A program made the translations under genes and the position numbers. 36,721 nt of DNA from an uncultured Eubacteriales bacterium (lineage in GTDB: Bacteria > Bacillota > Clostridia > Christensenellales > Aristaeellaceae): contig CADCJO010000010.1 in assembly GCA_902801765.1 (NCBI GenBank), forward strand, positions 1 to 36,721, in the 5' to 3' direction. Below the pieces are notes generated by a model that had not been told where the DNA came from, ran no database searches, and saw only the letters and a program-made list of their open reading frames with translations. Shown in pieces: positions 1 to 7,546 of this stretch (position 1 is the stretch's first letter; each line of letters starts with the position of its first letter).

Positions 1-98
1 TGCGGGTCCAGGGCGGTCACCGCCCTGGCGCAGGTCTGGGGGCGCGCAGCCCCCAGCGTTCCCTCTCCTTCGATTGTAGGTAGTGAATTAAAGTGCCC
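1..98 (+). repeat. Palindromic intergenic repeat, copy A
   Basis: Two hairpins lie in tandem: CCAGGGCGG at 8-16 pairs with CCGCCCTGG at 20-28, and CTGGGGGC at 36-43 pairs with GCCCCCAG at 49-56. They are followed by TAGTGAATTAAAGT at 81-94. The same order (GGGTCCAGGG hairpin, GGGGGC/GCCCC hairpin, then the AT-rich motif) recurs in inverted orientation at 36554-36635. The element may extend left of the window. It ends about 25 bases before the DeoR gene, so part of it may lie in that gene's leader. No transposase is encoded; it resembles a REP- or MITE-like dispersed repeat. Confidence 0.7.
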
Positions 99-122
99 TA
101 TGAATGAACCGGAAAGGAATCC

Positions 123-881
123 ATGATGAAAACCAAGCGTATATCTGATATGGAGGCCTACATCCTGAACCGCGGTTCCGCGACGATGGAAGAATTGCGG
201 GACGCTTTTGACGTATCCATGAACACGGTGCGGCGCGACGTGGCGGAGCTGCTGAAATCGGGCAACATTCAGAAAGTATACGGCGGTGTGCGCTCCGCAA
301 CGCAGACTGCGGTGCAGGCCGCTTATCCCAAACCCGGCGGAGCAAAGCGCGCGATATGCTTCGAGGCCGCGAAACTGGTCAAGGACGGCGACATTGTTTT
401 CATCGATTCCGGCACCACCACCGTGCAGATCATCGAGGCCATCAAGGACAGGAACGTCACCGTCATCACCAACAATATCCAGGTAATGACCAAAGCGCTG
501 GATTACGAAAACATCCGGATCATTATGCTTCCTGGCGAGGTGCACCGCAAAACGCTGTCCGTTACCGGAGAGGACTCCGCGGAATACCTCAGCCACATGA
601 ACACCACCATCGCTTTCATGGCGGCCACCGGCGCTTCCATGACAGGCGTGGCCAATTCCAGTCCGCTGGAGTATTCCATCAAGAAAGCCGCCGTCGCCCA
701 TGCCGAGCGCGCGGTGCTGCTGGTGTCCGGCTCCAAGTTCGGCACCGCCAGCCTGCTCATTTACGCCGGGCTGGACAAATTCCAGACCGTGGTTACAGAC
801 AGCCGCATTCCGCCTGCTTACCGACAACGGCTCAAAGAGCTGCACATCGACCTGCGTATCGTGGACGCTGAAGCGGAATAA
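123..881 (+). CDS. DeoR-family transcriptional regulator
   Basis: This is a 252-residue DNA-binding repressor of the DeoR/GlpR type, a family that usually senses phosphorylated sugars and controls sugar catabolism. The N-terminal DeoR winged helix-turn-helix spans about residues 5-60 (ATMEELRDAFDVSMNTVRRD followed by a VYGGV turn). The C-terminal sugar-isomerase-like sensor domain has the phosphate-binding turn FIDSGTTTVQ and the motif TNNIQVM. Length is normal for the family. Two ATG codons stand in tandem at 123 and 126 behind AAAGGA, and the second has the better spacing. The gene stands alone, with no co-transcribed sugar gene, so its target cannot be read from context. No clear terminator follows it. 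Confidence 0.9.
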   Translation: MMKTKRISDMEAYILNRGSATMEELRDAFDVSMNTVRRDVAELLKSGNIQKVYGGVRSATQTAVQAAYPKPGGAKRAICFEAAKLVKDGDIVFIDSGTTTVQIIEAIKDRNVTVITNNIQVMTKALDYENIRIIMLPGEVHRKTLSVTGEDSAEYLSHMNTTIAFMAATGASMTGVANSSPLEYSIKKAAVAHAERAVLLVSGSKFGTASLLIYAGLDKFQTVVTDSRIPPAYRQRLKELHIDLRIVDAEAE

Positions 882-956
882 GCAAGTATTGTATTTTTAT
901 GTTTATACATTTTTTTCGCAGTATAAAAGGCATTTTGCCGAAAACGTGACATATTT

Positions 957-984
957 TTGACACAATAATACGTTAGCATACAAA
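957..984 (+). promoter_or_regulatory. SigmaA-type promoter of a small RNA
   Basis: A perfect -35 TTGACA at 957-962 is followed after 16 bases by TACAAA at 979-984. The expected start point, near 991, coincides with the first paired bases of the structured RNA downstream. No start codon with a ribosome binding site follows before the terminator at 1075-1103, so the transcript looks non-coding. Confidence 0.6.
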
Positions 985-988
985 TGCT

Positions 989-1103
989 CAGGAGGATCGA
1001 CAGCGGCTAAGTTTTTGCTGCCCCCTCGGCAAATGCTTTACCGCTGTTTTATTTTTTTCGACCGTCCTGGCAGTCCGCCGCTCCCCTCGCGGCGGGCTTT
1101 TTT
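989..1103 (+). ncRNA. Candidate structured small RNA with intrinsic terminator
   Basis: An RNA of about 113 nt is predicted between a promoter at 957-984 and a terminator. The closing helix pairs CAGGA (989-993) with TCCTG (1065-1069) and TCGA (997-1000) with TCGA (1058-1061), with two mismatches between them. An inner helix pairs CAGCGG (1001-1006) with CCGCTG (1041-1046), enclosing a small TGCC/GGCA hairpin. A U-rich bulge lies at 1047-1057. The terminator is CCGCCGC (1075-1081) paired with GCGGCGG (1089-1095), followed by TTTTTT. I do not recognise it as SRP, 6S, a T-box or a common riboswitch. It could be a trans-acting sRNA, or a riboswitch that ends transcription before the gene at 1284, although that gene has its own promoter. 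Confidence 0.5.
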
Positions 1104-1219
1104 CATACTTTTGCATCTTCCAGTTTATAGAAATAATTTAGTAAATTATACATCGTGTTCGATATTTTTTCATTTTACCGCCTGACGAGATTCCGGCGGA
1201 AGCAGCCTGCGGAAACCCC

Positions 1220-1248
1220 TTGCGAAAATGGTAAAAAACAGGTATAAT
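1220..1248 (+). promoter_or_regulatory. SigmaA-type promoter for the phosphohexomutase gene
   Basis: TTGCGA at 1220-1225, a 17-base spacer and a perfect TATAAT at 1243-1248 lie 35 bases before the start codon at 1284. This gives the mutase gene its own promoter, separate from the small RNA upstream. Confidence 0.7.
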
Positions 1249-1283
1249 AAAAGTAACTCAAATATGGAAAGGGGCAGATTGAC

Positions 1284-2996
1284 ATGGGCTACAAAGAAGA
1301 ATATCAGCGCTGGCTGGAACTGTTCGCCAACGACGCTGAAACCATCCAGGAGCTGAAATCCATCGCGGGCGATGAAAAGGAAATCGAAGACCGTTTTTAC
1401 ACCGAACTGGCTTTCGGCACCGCCGGTCTGCGCGGCGTGCTGGGCATGGGCACCAACCGGATGAACGTGTACAACGTGCGCCGGGCCACCATGGGCGTCG
1501 CCAAGTATCTGATCGCCCAGGGCGTGCAGGATCAGGGCGTCGCCATCGCCTATGACAGCCGCATCAAGAGCGACGTGTTCGCCAAGGAAACCGCGCTGAC
1601 GCTGGCCGCCGCGGGCGTGAAGGCCTATCTGTTCGACGCGCTGCGCCCCGTGCCCGTGCTGAGCTACACCGTGCGGCACCTGGGCTGCGCCGCCGGTATC
1701 GTCATCACCGCCAGCCACAATCCGCCCCAGTACAACGGCTACAAGGTTTACGCCGCCGACGGCGCCCAGCTGGGCCCCGAAGCCGCCGACGCCGTGACCC
1801 AATATATCCGCGCCCTCAATTACACCGACTGCCTGCCGATGGACGAAAAAGAAGCCCTCGACAAGGGCCTGCTCAAGATCATCGGCAACAAGGAAGTGGA
1901 CGACGATTACATCGCCATGATCAAGACCCTGGCCCAGCGGCCCGAGCTGCTGGCTGCCCGCGGCAAGGATCTGAAAATCGTCTACACTCCCCTCCACGGC
2001 TCCGGCAACGTGCCCGTGCAGCGCCTGCTGAAAGAACTGGGCGTCAACTACACCGTGGTGCCCGAGCAGGAAAAGCCAGACGGCCGCTTCCCCACCGTGA
2101 AGGCCCCCAACCCCGAAGACCCCAACGCGTTCACCCTGGCCATCCCGCTGGCCCAGAAGGTGGGCGCGACCGTCGTGTTCGGCACGGACCCGGACTGCGA
2201 CCGCCTGGGCGCCGCCGTGCAGGACGGCAACGGCGTGTTCCACACCCTCACCGGCAACCAGATCGCCTGCCTGATGCTGAGCCATATCCTGAGCAGCAAG
2301 AAGGCCAACGGCACCCTGCCCGCCAACGGCGCGGTGGTCAAGTCCGTTGTGTCCACCGAGCTGGCCCGGGCCATCGCCGAGGATTACGGCATGACCATGA
2401 TCGAAGTGCTGACCGGCTTCAAGTTCATCGGCGAGCAGATTCAGCGCTTTGAGGAAACCGGCGAGCACACCTTCCTCTTCGGCTTTGAAGAATCCTTCGG
2501 CTACCTCAGCGGCACCCAGGTGCGCGACAAGGACGGCGTGAACGCCTCCCTGCTGCTGTGCGAAGCCGTGTGCGCCGCCGCCGAACGGGGCGAAACCCTG
2601 TACGACACCCTGCAGAAGCTCTATCAGAAGTACGGCTACTTCAAGGAAAAGGGCGTCTCCGTCACCCTGCCCGGCAAGGACGGCGTGGCCAAGATCGCCG
2701 GCATCATGAACAGCCTGCGCGAGAATCCCCCCAAGGAAGTGGCGGGCCTCAAGATCACCGGCGTCCGCGATTTCAGCAAGGGCATCCGCTGCGCCGACGG
2801 CAAGGAAGAAAAGCTGGACTATCCCAAGAGCAACGTGCTGTACTACGAAATCGAAAAGGGCAACTGGATCTGCGTCCGTCCCAGCGGCACCGAGCCCAAG
2901 ATCAAGCTCTACGTGGCCGCCCGCGCCGACAGCCAGGCGGCTGTGGACGCCCTGAACGACAAGATGGCCGCCGATGCCCAGGAATGGATGAAGTAA
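1284..2996 (+). CDS. Phospho-sugar mutase (phosphoglucomutase/phosphomannomutase)
   Basis: This 570-residue cytosolic enzyme moves phosphate between C1 and C6 of hexose phosphates and feeds cell-wall and glycan precursor synthesis. All four landmarks of the alpha-D-phosphohexomutase family are present. The phosphoserine loop is TASHNP with catalytic Ser144. The Mg-binding loop is DPDCDR (Asp302, Asp304, Asp306). The sugar-binding loop is GFEESFGY (about 400-407), and the C-terminal phosphate-binding loop is RPSGTEPKIK. Length fits the PgcA-type mutases of Firmicutes. The GEESFG-type loop with Glu is shared by glucose and mannose mutases, so the preferred sugar is not settled. The ATG at 1284 follows GGAAAGGGG. 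A 12-bp hairpin follows the stop codon. Confidence 0.93.
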   Translation: MGYKEEYQRWLELFANDAETIQELKSIAGDEKEIEDRFYTELAFGTAGLRGVLGMGTNRMNVYNVRRATMGVAKYLIAQGVQDQGVAIAYDSRIKSDVFAKETALTLAAAGVKAYLFDALRPVPVLSYTVRHLGCAAGIVITASHNPPQYNGYKVYAADGAQLGPEAADAVTQYIRALNYTDCLPMDEKEALDKGLLKIIGNKEVDDDYIAMIKTLAQRPELLAARGKDLKIVYTPLHGSGNVPVQRLLKELGVNYTVVPEQEKPDGRFPTVKAPNPEDPNAFTLAIPLAQKVGATVVFGTDPDCDRLGAAVQDGNGVFHTLTGNQIACLMLSHILSSKKANGTLPANGAVVKSVVSTELARAIAEDYGMTMIEVLTGFKFIGEQIQRFEETGEHTFLFGFEESFGYLSGTQVRDKDGVNASLLLCEAVCAAAERGETLYDTLQKLYQKYGYFKEKGVSVTLPGKDGVAKIAGIMNSLRENPPKEVAGLKITGVRDFSKGIRCADGKEEKLDYPKSNVLYYEIEKGNWICVRPSGTEPKIKLYVAARADSQAAVDALNDKMAADAQEWMK

Positions 2997-3022
2997 TTTG
3001 TCACAAGCAAGCAACCCAAACC

Positions 3023-3052
3023 GGGCGGCTGTTCCCTGCTGAACAGCCGCCC
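3023..3052 (+). terminator. Hairpin after the phosphohexomutase gene
   Basis: GGGCGGCTGTTC at 3023-3034 pairs perfectly with GAACAGCCGCCC at 3041-3052 around a 6-base loop. The tract after it is not a run of T (AATGATTTC), so it is a poor intrinsic terminator. It may instead protect the mRNA 3' end or attenuate read-through into the acetyltransferase gene, whose start is 34 bases further on. Confidence 0.45.
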
Positions 3053-3086
3053 AATGATTTCTCATTGGCAGCGAAAGGAGCAGCTC

Positions 3087-4181
3087 ATGACGGAATATCG
3101 TTTTGCCCGGCCGGAGGAAGAAACGGAGGTATTGGACTTTATCAACGCCGTGTTCAGCCAGGCCGCGCGGCCCCATGATTTTGCGAAATTGATTCCCAAG
3201 GTCTACGCGCATCCCGGCTTTGCCGGGCTGCACGCGGTGGCGGTGGAGGACGGCCGCATCCGCGGCGCAATCGCCATGCTGCCGATGACCGTGCACGCGG
3301 GGGAAAACACCCTGAAAGCGGGTTATATCGGTTCGGTGTCTGTGCATCCACGCTTCCGGGGAAAGGGATACATGAAGCGGCTGATGGCGATGCAGATCGA
3401 CGAAGCGAAGCAGCAGGGCATGGATTTCATGACCCTGGGCGGCCAGCGCCAGCGGTATCAGTATTTTGGATTCGTCAATTACGGCAGTGAGATCCGTTTT
3501 TCCGTCGGGCAGGCGAACGCCCGCCACGCGCTGCCAAAGGACACGCCGTTTTCCTTTGCTCCGGCAGAGGAAAGCCACGCTGAAAAAATGGCTGCCCTGC
3601 ACGCAAAGCGGACGATTCGCTGCGAGCGTCCGCGCTTTCTGGACGCGCTGCGCACCTACGGCGCCGTGCCTTACGCCGTCCTGAAGGAGGGTATGTTTGC
3701 CGGATACCTGGTCACATTGGGCGATGATATCACGGAGCTGTACCTGGAACGGGAAAGTGACCTGCCCGCCGTGATCGCCGCCTGGCTGCGGGAGCATAAA
3801 AGCTGCGAAATCCTTTGCTACGGAAACATGGCAGAGCGGATTCGCTGTCTGAACGCTTTTGCGGAAGCGTATGCCATCGGGCCCTCCGCCATGATCAAGG
3901 TGCTGAACTGGGAAAATGTGCTGCGGGCCGCGCTGCGCCTGCGGACGCTTCCGGACGGGGAACGGGTGCTTGCAATTGACGGCGCGGGCACATTCCGCGT
4001 AACCGTGACGAACGAAAAAGCGGAGGTGCTTCCATGCCAGGCGCAGCCTGACTACATCTGGACAGAAGCGGAAGCCATGGAAACCCTGTTTTCCCCGCTG
4101 CACGCCCTGTATATCACCGATCCGCTGCTTCGTTCCTGGCTGCCGCTGACGCTCGATATTCCCATCGCTGATCGGTTTTAA
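3087..4181 (+). CDS. GNAT-family N-acetyltransferase (Eis-like)
   Basis: This 364-residue protein should transfer an acetyl group from acetyl-CoA to an amine. The N-terminal GNAT fold carries the acetyl-CoA motif SVSVHPRFRGKGYMKRLM near residue 90-107 (V-x-P-x-x-R-G-x-G). The rest of the chain, about 180 residues with a second GNAT-like half and a sterol-carrier-like tail, gives the size and layout of Eis-type acetyltransferases, some of which acetylate aminoglycosides. The substrate here cannot be told. I chose ATG 3087 because AAAGGAG lies seven bases before it; an in-frame ATG at 3054 lies in the hairpin region and lacks a binding site. It is probably read from the promoter at 1220. Confidence 0.88.
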   Translation: MTEYRFARPEEETEVLDFINAVFSQAARPHDFAKLIPKVYAHPGFAGLHAVAVEDGRIRGAIAMLPMTVHAGENTLKAGYIGSVSVHPRFRGKGYMKRLMAMQIDEAKQQGMDFMTLGGQRQRYQYFGFVNYGSEIRFSVGQANARHALPKDTPFSFAPAEESHAEKMAALHAKRTIRCERPRFLDALRTYGAVPYAVLKEGMFAGYLVTLGDDITELYLERESDLPAVIAAWLREHKSCEILCYGNMAERIRCLNAFAEAYAIGPSAMIKVLNWENVLRAALRLRTLPDGERVLAIDGAGTFRVTVTNEKAEVLPCQAQPDYIWTEAEAMETLFSPLHALYITDPLLRSWLPLTLDIPIADRF

Positions 4182-4248
4182 TAACGTTCATTTTCTGCAT
4201 TCTGAATGGTATAGCTTTTCGGCAAAACCAGACACTATTTTCCACCTC

Positions 4249-4277
4249 TATACAAATTTCGTTTGTTGTGATATAAT
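4249..4277 (+). promoter_or_regulatory. Promoter for the carboxypeptidase gene
   Basis: A perfect -10 TATAAT lies at 4272-4277, with a weak -35 (TATACA, 4249-4254) 17 bases upstream. The start codon is 43 bases downstream, after the ribosome binding site AGGAGGGG. The 138-base gap before the gene shows no other feature. Confidence 0.55.
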
Positions 4278-4319
4278 CACCAATGTATTGCGAAATTTTT
4301 ACGAACGCAGGAGGGGTAC

Positions 4320-5765
4320 ATGAGGCGGAGGGTCGCGGTTCGGCTGGGAGCGCTGCTGTTGGCGGCGCTGCTTTGCGTGCCCTGCATCCCGCCCGCGCTG
4401 GCGGACGAATACGACCCGCGCTATCCGGAAAACCTGGCGGAAGGGCATTTGACCGCCTCGGCGGCCATCCTGATCGAGCAGGACACCGGCCAGGTGATTT
4501 TTGAAAAGAACGCCGACGAGCGCATGTACCCCGCTTCGACGACGAAAATTCTGACCGTATGGCTGGCGCTGATGCTGGGCGAAAGCTTACCGGAAGGGAT
4601 GGACACCAAATTTCCCGTCAGCGCGAACGCGACGAACCTGGCCCCGGACGAAAGCTCGGCCAAGTTCGCTATCGGCGAAGAAGTGCGGCTGATCGACCTG
4701 TGCAACGCCGCCATCCTGGTTTCGGGCAACGACGCCGCCACCGCGATTGCCGAAGGACTGAGCGGCTCGGTGGACGCGTTCGTGGAACGCATGAACAGCG
4801 CGGCTTATGCCCTGGGCTGCACCAACACGCATTTTATGAATGCCAACGGTCTCCACGATGAAAACCACTACACCACCGCCCGCGATATGGCGAACATGAG
4901 TAAGGTCGCCATGGAAAACGAGGAATTCCGCATCATCGTGCGCCGGGATGAATATACCCTGCCCCGCGATAACATTTACCGCTCCCGTACCATCCGCAAC
5001 GGCAACAACTTCGTTTCAAAGCCGGACGAGGAAAAAAAGCAGGGCCGATATTACCCCTATTCCACCGGCATCAAGACCGGTACCACCTCTGCCGCGGGCA
5101 ATTGCCTGGTAGCCTCTGCCAGCCTCAACGGCGTCAGCCTGATCGCCGTGGTGTTTGGGGCAACCTCCGACGCATCCCGCTATGAAGACGCGAAAAAGCT
5201 GATGGAATATGGCTTCACCCAAATTCAAAGCACGAATATTGAAGAGATTTATAACGAAAATCCCCGCACGGTGGACATTCGCGGCTTTGATCAGCATGAT
5301 CCGCAGGTTGGCCGGCTGCAGCTGAACATCCGCAAAATCACGACCGACGCCTCTGATATGATCATCACCAGCAACGAAGGGAAGGAACGCTGGAAGCAGA
5401 ATTTTTATAACCTGACCTTCACAGAGTTCACCCGGGAGCTGGTAGCGCCGGTCACTGCCGGGGAAGTGATGGGCAAGCTGACCTATTACAGCGAAGACGG
5501 CATTCCCATCGAGTATGAGCTGATTGCCTCGCGCTCCATCGCTGCCCGGGAAGACCTTGCGCCTTCCAGTGAAGCCATCATCGCCGCGGCGGAAAATGAT
5601 CCCAATCCCTTCCCCCGCATTACGCCCGAGCTGGTGATCGTGTATCTGGTGCTGCCCGCAGCCGCCGTTTATCTGGTCATCCGCATACTCAAAAGGCTTG
5701 CGGCGCTGATAAAAAGCCGAAAAAAGGTCAAGTCGTACAAGCCGAACAGCCGGTATTACCGATAA
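4320..5765 (+). CDS. D-alanyl-D-alanine carboxypeptidase (DacA/PBP5-type)
   Basis: This penicillin-binding enzyme trims the terminal D-Ala from peptidoglycan stem peptides at the outer face of the membrane. The 481-residue chain starts with a signal peptide (about residues 1-29, cleavage near ALA-DEY). It has the three active-site motifs of the peptidase S11 family: STTK with nucleophile Ser73, SGN at 135-137, and KTG at 252-254. A beta-rich domain follows (about 300-420). A membrane segment near 440-460 (VIVYLVLPAAAVYLVIRIL) and a basic tail replace the usual amphipathic anchor. It is a single gene between its own promoter and a strong terminator. Confidence 0.94.
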   Translation: MRRRVAVRLGALLLAALLCVPCIPPALADEYDPRYPENLAEGHLTASAAILIEQDTGQVIFEKNADERMYPASTTKILTVWLALMLGESLPEGMDTKFPVSANATNLAPDESSAKFAIGEEVRLIDLCNAAILVSGNDAATAIAEGLSGSVDAFVERMNSAAYALGCTNTHFMNANGLHDENHYTTARDMANMSKVAMENEEFRIIVRRDEYTLPRDNIYRSRTIRNGNNFVSKPDEEKKQGRYYPYSTGIKTGTTSAAGNCLVASASLNGVSLIAVVFGATSDASRYEDAKKLMEYGFTQIQSTNIEEIYNENPRTVDIRGFDQHDPQVGRLQLNIRKITTDASDMIITSNEGKERWKQNFYNLTFTEFTRELVAPVTAGEVMGKLTYYSEDGIPIEYELIASRSIAAREDLAPSSEAIIAAAENDPNPFPRITPELVIVYLVLPAAAVYLVIRILKRLAALIKSRKKVKSYKPNSRYYR

Positions 5766-5781
5766 AAGAAGCAGAAAACAG

Positions 5782-5817
5782 AAAAGGAGAAGGACCTGTC
5801 GGTCCTTCTCCTTTTTT
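5782..5817. terminator. Bidirectional terminator between dacA-like gene and sugar operon
   Basis: AAAAGGAGAAGGACC at 5782-5796 pairs with GGTCCTTCTCCTTTT at 5801-5815 around a TGTC loop. The A-rich left side and T-rich right side let it work on both strands. It ends the plus-strand carboxypeptidase gene and the minus-strand carbohydrate operon, whose last stop codon is at 5835. Confidence 0.9.
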
Positions 5818-5834
5818 CATTTTTGATTCAGCGA

Positions 5835-7262
5835 TTATTCAGGCTGGCCATACACGCCATAGAACACGGCCATGGCCTCTTCATAGTACTGCCGTCCGGC
5901 TTCCGCCAGCTTGTCGGTGTAGTCGTAGGGATCGACGGTGCCTTCGCGGATGGCGTTTTCGATGCCCACGGTGCCGTTGTAGTCAGAGCCGTGATAGTAG
6001 TTGTTCACGAAGGAAGCGAAGCCGGGGATGGAGCGGCTGCCCCAGGTGACGGGGTTCTGGATGCCGGCCATGAAAGCGGCCCAGTCGTTCCAGTAGCCCA
6101 GGTCGGGCATGATGGCGACGTACGCGTTGACCACTTCTTCATCGGTGATCATGGGCAGGCAGTTGGGCACGTCATAGGCCTTTTCGCCGGTGCTTTCCCA
6201 GGTCAGGGTGGGGAACAGACTGATGCGTTCCATCCAGCCTTCCTTGCCCCAGGTGAGGAACTTGGCCAGTTCATAGGCTTCGCGGGGATGCTCGCAGGTG
6301 GCGGAGATGGAGAAGAAGTCCAGGAAGCCGAGCTGACCGGCGTTTTCGGCGTCAGCGCCCACGGGAGGATTGTAGGGGATCATCTTGGTGCCGCGGTCGG
6401 TGCAGATGGGCTTGGAGTAGATGTTGTTCAGGGTCCAGAACGCGTCGGTGACGATGCCCACGTGGCCGGTCTGGCCGCCCCATTCGTCGCCCAGATTCAG
6501 GGCCTGGTATTCAGGAGAGGCCACGTCCAGATCCTTGCCCAGGCGCAGGTTTTCGATCTGGGTTTCCACGGAATCCACCCAGCCGGAAGCGAAGTCGTAC
6601 TGTTCGCCGTTCCAGCCGAATTCACCGATGGCGTTATCGGTCAGGGCGATGGGGCCGCCGGTGACATAGCTGTACATGCCGCCGAAGTGTCCCCAGTAGC
6701 CCTGGGAGGGATCGGCCAGCTTGTCGATCAGGTCCAGCATTTCTTCCCAGGTCCAGTTCTGGCTGGGCAGTTCCACGTTCATCTTTTCAAACACGTTGGC
6801 GTCGCAGTACACGGTAGCGGGCAGGAATTCGCCGGCCATGAAGTAGCAGCGCTTGCCGTCCAGGTAGCCCACCCGCTTGAGGGTGTTGTACAGCATGGTC
6901 TGCGCTTCTTCGTCGTTCTCGATGTACTCGGTGATGTCATACATGTACTTGCCGGCCATCAGGGGTTCCAGGTCCAGCCAGAAATACACGTCGGGCAGAT
7001 CGTTGGTGGCGGCGCGGTTGAGCAGCTCGCCCGCGATGTCCGCGGTGGTGGTGCGCAGCACTTCCACCTTGATGTTCGGATACTTCTCCATGAACTGGGC
7101 GGCCAGCGCTTCGGTCATTTCAAAGTCGTCCCAGGTCATAAAGCTCAGGGTGATTTCATCGGTGGTGTTCATTTCCGGCATGTTGTAGCCTTCCGCGGAC
7201 GCGAAGGACATCATGCTGAGCAGCATCACCAGCGCCAGGACGATTGCCAGGGTCTTTTTCAT
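5835..7262 (-). CDS. ABC sugar importer, extracellular solute-binding protein
   Basis: This 475-residue protein should bind a sugar or oligosaccharide outside the cell and hand it to the permease pair encoded just upstream. It has a signal peptide (1-23, ending SFASA-EG) and the layout of family 1 solute-binding proteins: a strand and helix at the start of the mature chain (ITLSFMTWDDFEMTEALAAQ), NDLPDVYFW, and the hinge-region motif NVELPSQNWTWEEMLDLIDKL. No lipobox cysteine is present near the signal cleavage site, so membrane anchoring is not explained. It is the last gene of the operon, separated from the permease gene by about 280 bases of hairpins, and is preceded by a strong AAAGGAGG site. 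Its specificity is inferred only from the GH43 genes in the operon. Confidence 0.9.
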   Translation of the reverse strand: MKKTLAIVLALVMLLSMMSFASAEGYNMPEMNTTDEITLSFMTWDDFEMTEALAAQFMEKYPNIKVEVLRTTTADIAGELLNRAATNDLPDVYFWLDLEPLMAGKYMYDITEYIENDEEAQTMLYNTLKRVGYLDGKRCYFMAGEFLPATVYCDANVFEKMNVELPSQNWTWEEMLDLIDKLADPSQGYWGHFGGMYSYVTGGPIALTDNAIGEFGWNGEQYDFASGWVDSVETQIENLRLGKDLDVASPEYQALNLGDEWGGQTGHVGIVTDAFWTLNNIYSKPICTDRGTKMIPYNPPVGADAENAGQLGFLDFFSISATCEHPREAYELAKFLTWGKEGWMERISLFPTLTWESTGEKAYDVPNCLPMITDEEVVNAYVAIMPDLGYWNDWAAFMAGIQNPVTWGSRSIPGFASFVNNYYHGSDYNGTVGIENAIREGTVDPYDYTDKLAEAGRQYYEEAMAVFYGVYGQPE

Positions 7263-7292
7263 TGTGGGTTTCCTCCTTTAGTTTTTTATCAT

Positions 7293-7544
7293 AAGCCTGT
7301 CCGGCTTTGATACAGTTTCATGAACCTAAGGATGCATCGAAGGGCCGCAGCCCTTCGATTGTAATCCGCAGGCGGCGGCGTGTACGTCGCCGAGGAGCAA
7401 CCGCAGGTTGCTTCCTCTATCAATTCCTGGCCGTAAAATGAGCGTTTTCGTTTACGAAAATGCCATTTTACAAGGAATTGATGGATCGAATGAAAGCGGA
7501 ATCCTGATTCCGATTTCATTCGCCATTCAGCGTTAGCTGAATGG
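7293..7544. repeat. Tiled array of seven hairpins
   Basis: The only large gap in the operon is filled almost end to end by inverted repeats. Stems are 7293-7297/7303-7307; 7337-7345/7350-7358 (TCGAAGGGC); 7374-7380/7385-7391; 7392-7402/7406-7417; 7419-7451/7454-7482 (a compound stem with ATCAATTCC outside and a TAAAATG arm inside); 7488-7502/7507-7521; and 7523-7531/7536-7544 (CCATTCAGC). The left part, AGGATGCATCGAAGGGCCGC, occurs again exactly at 29873-29892, so this is a dispersed element. On the operon mRNA it would separate the last solute-binding-protein message from the rest and could act as a processing or stability barrier. No convincing promoter is visible within it. Confidence 0.8.
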
Positions 7545-7546
7545 AA

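Noticed and set aside
123..881. DeoR regulator as the local repressor of the arabinan-type operon
   Set aside because: It is 20 kb from the operon promoter with unrelated genes between, and the palindromic operator looks more like a LacI-type site. There is no evidence for the link.
3054..3086. Upstream start for the acetyltransferase
   Set aside because: The extra 11 codons lie on the hairpin flank without a ribosome binding site, whereas ATG 3087 has AAAGGAG at good spacing.
1170..4103. A 977-codon open frame on the minus strand opposite the phosphohexomutase and acetyltransferase genes
   Set aside because: It is an antisense shadow created by GC-rich third codon positions; it has no ribosome binding site, no recognisable domain, and the plus-strand genes are well-supported families.
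5823..7310. Long plus-strand frames opposite the carbohydrate operon (also near 10544-13850 and 16765-18414)
   Set aside because: Their composition (rich in H, G, Q, V) is that of mirror images of GC-rich genes, and the minus strand carries clear ABC-transporter and GH43 families.
7293..7544. Hairpin array as a CRISPR array
   Set aside because: The stems differ in sequence and length, and there are no equal repeats with unique spacers.
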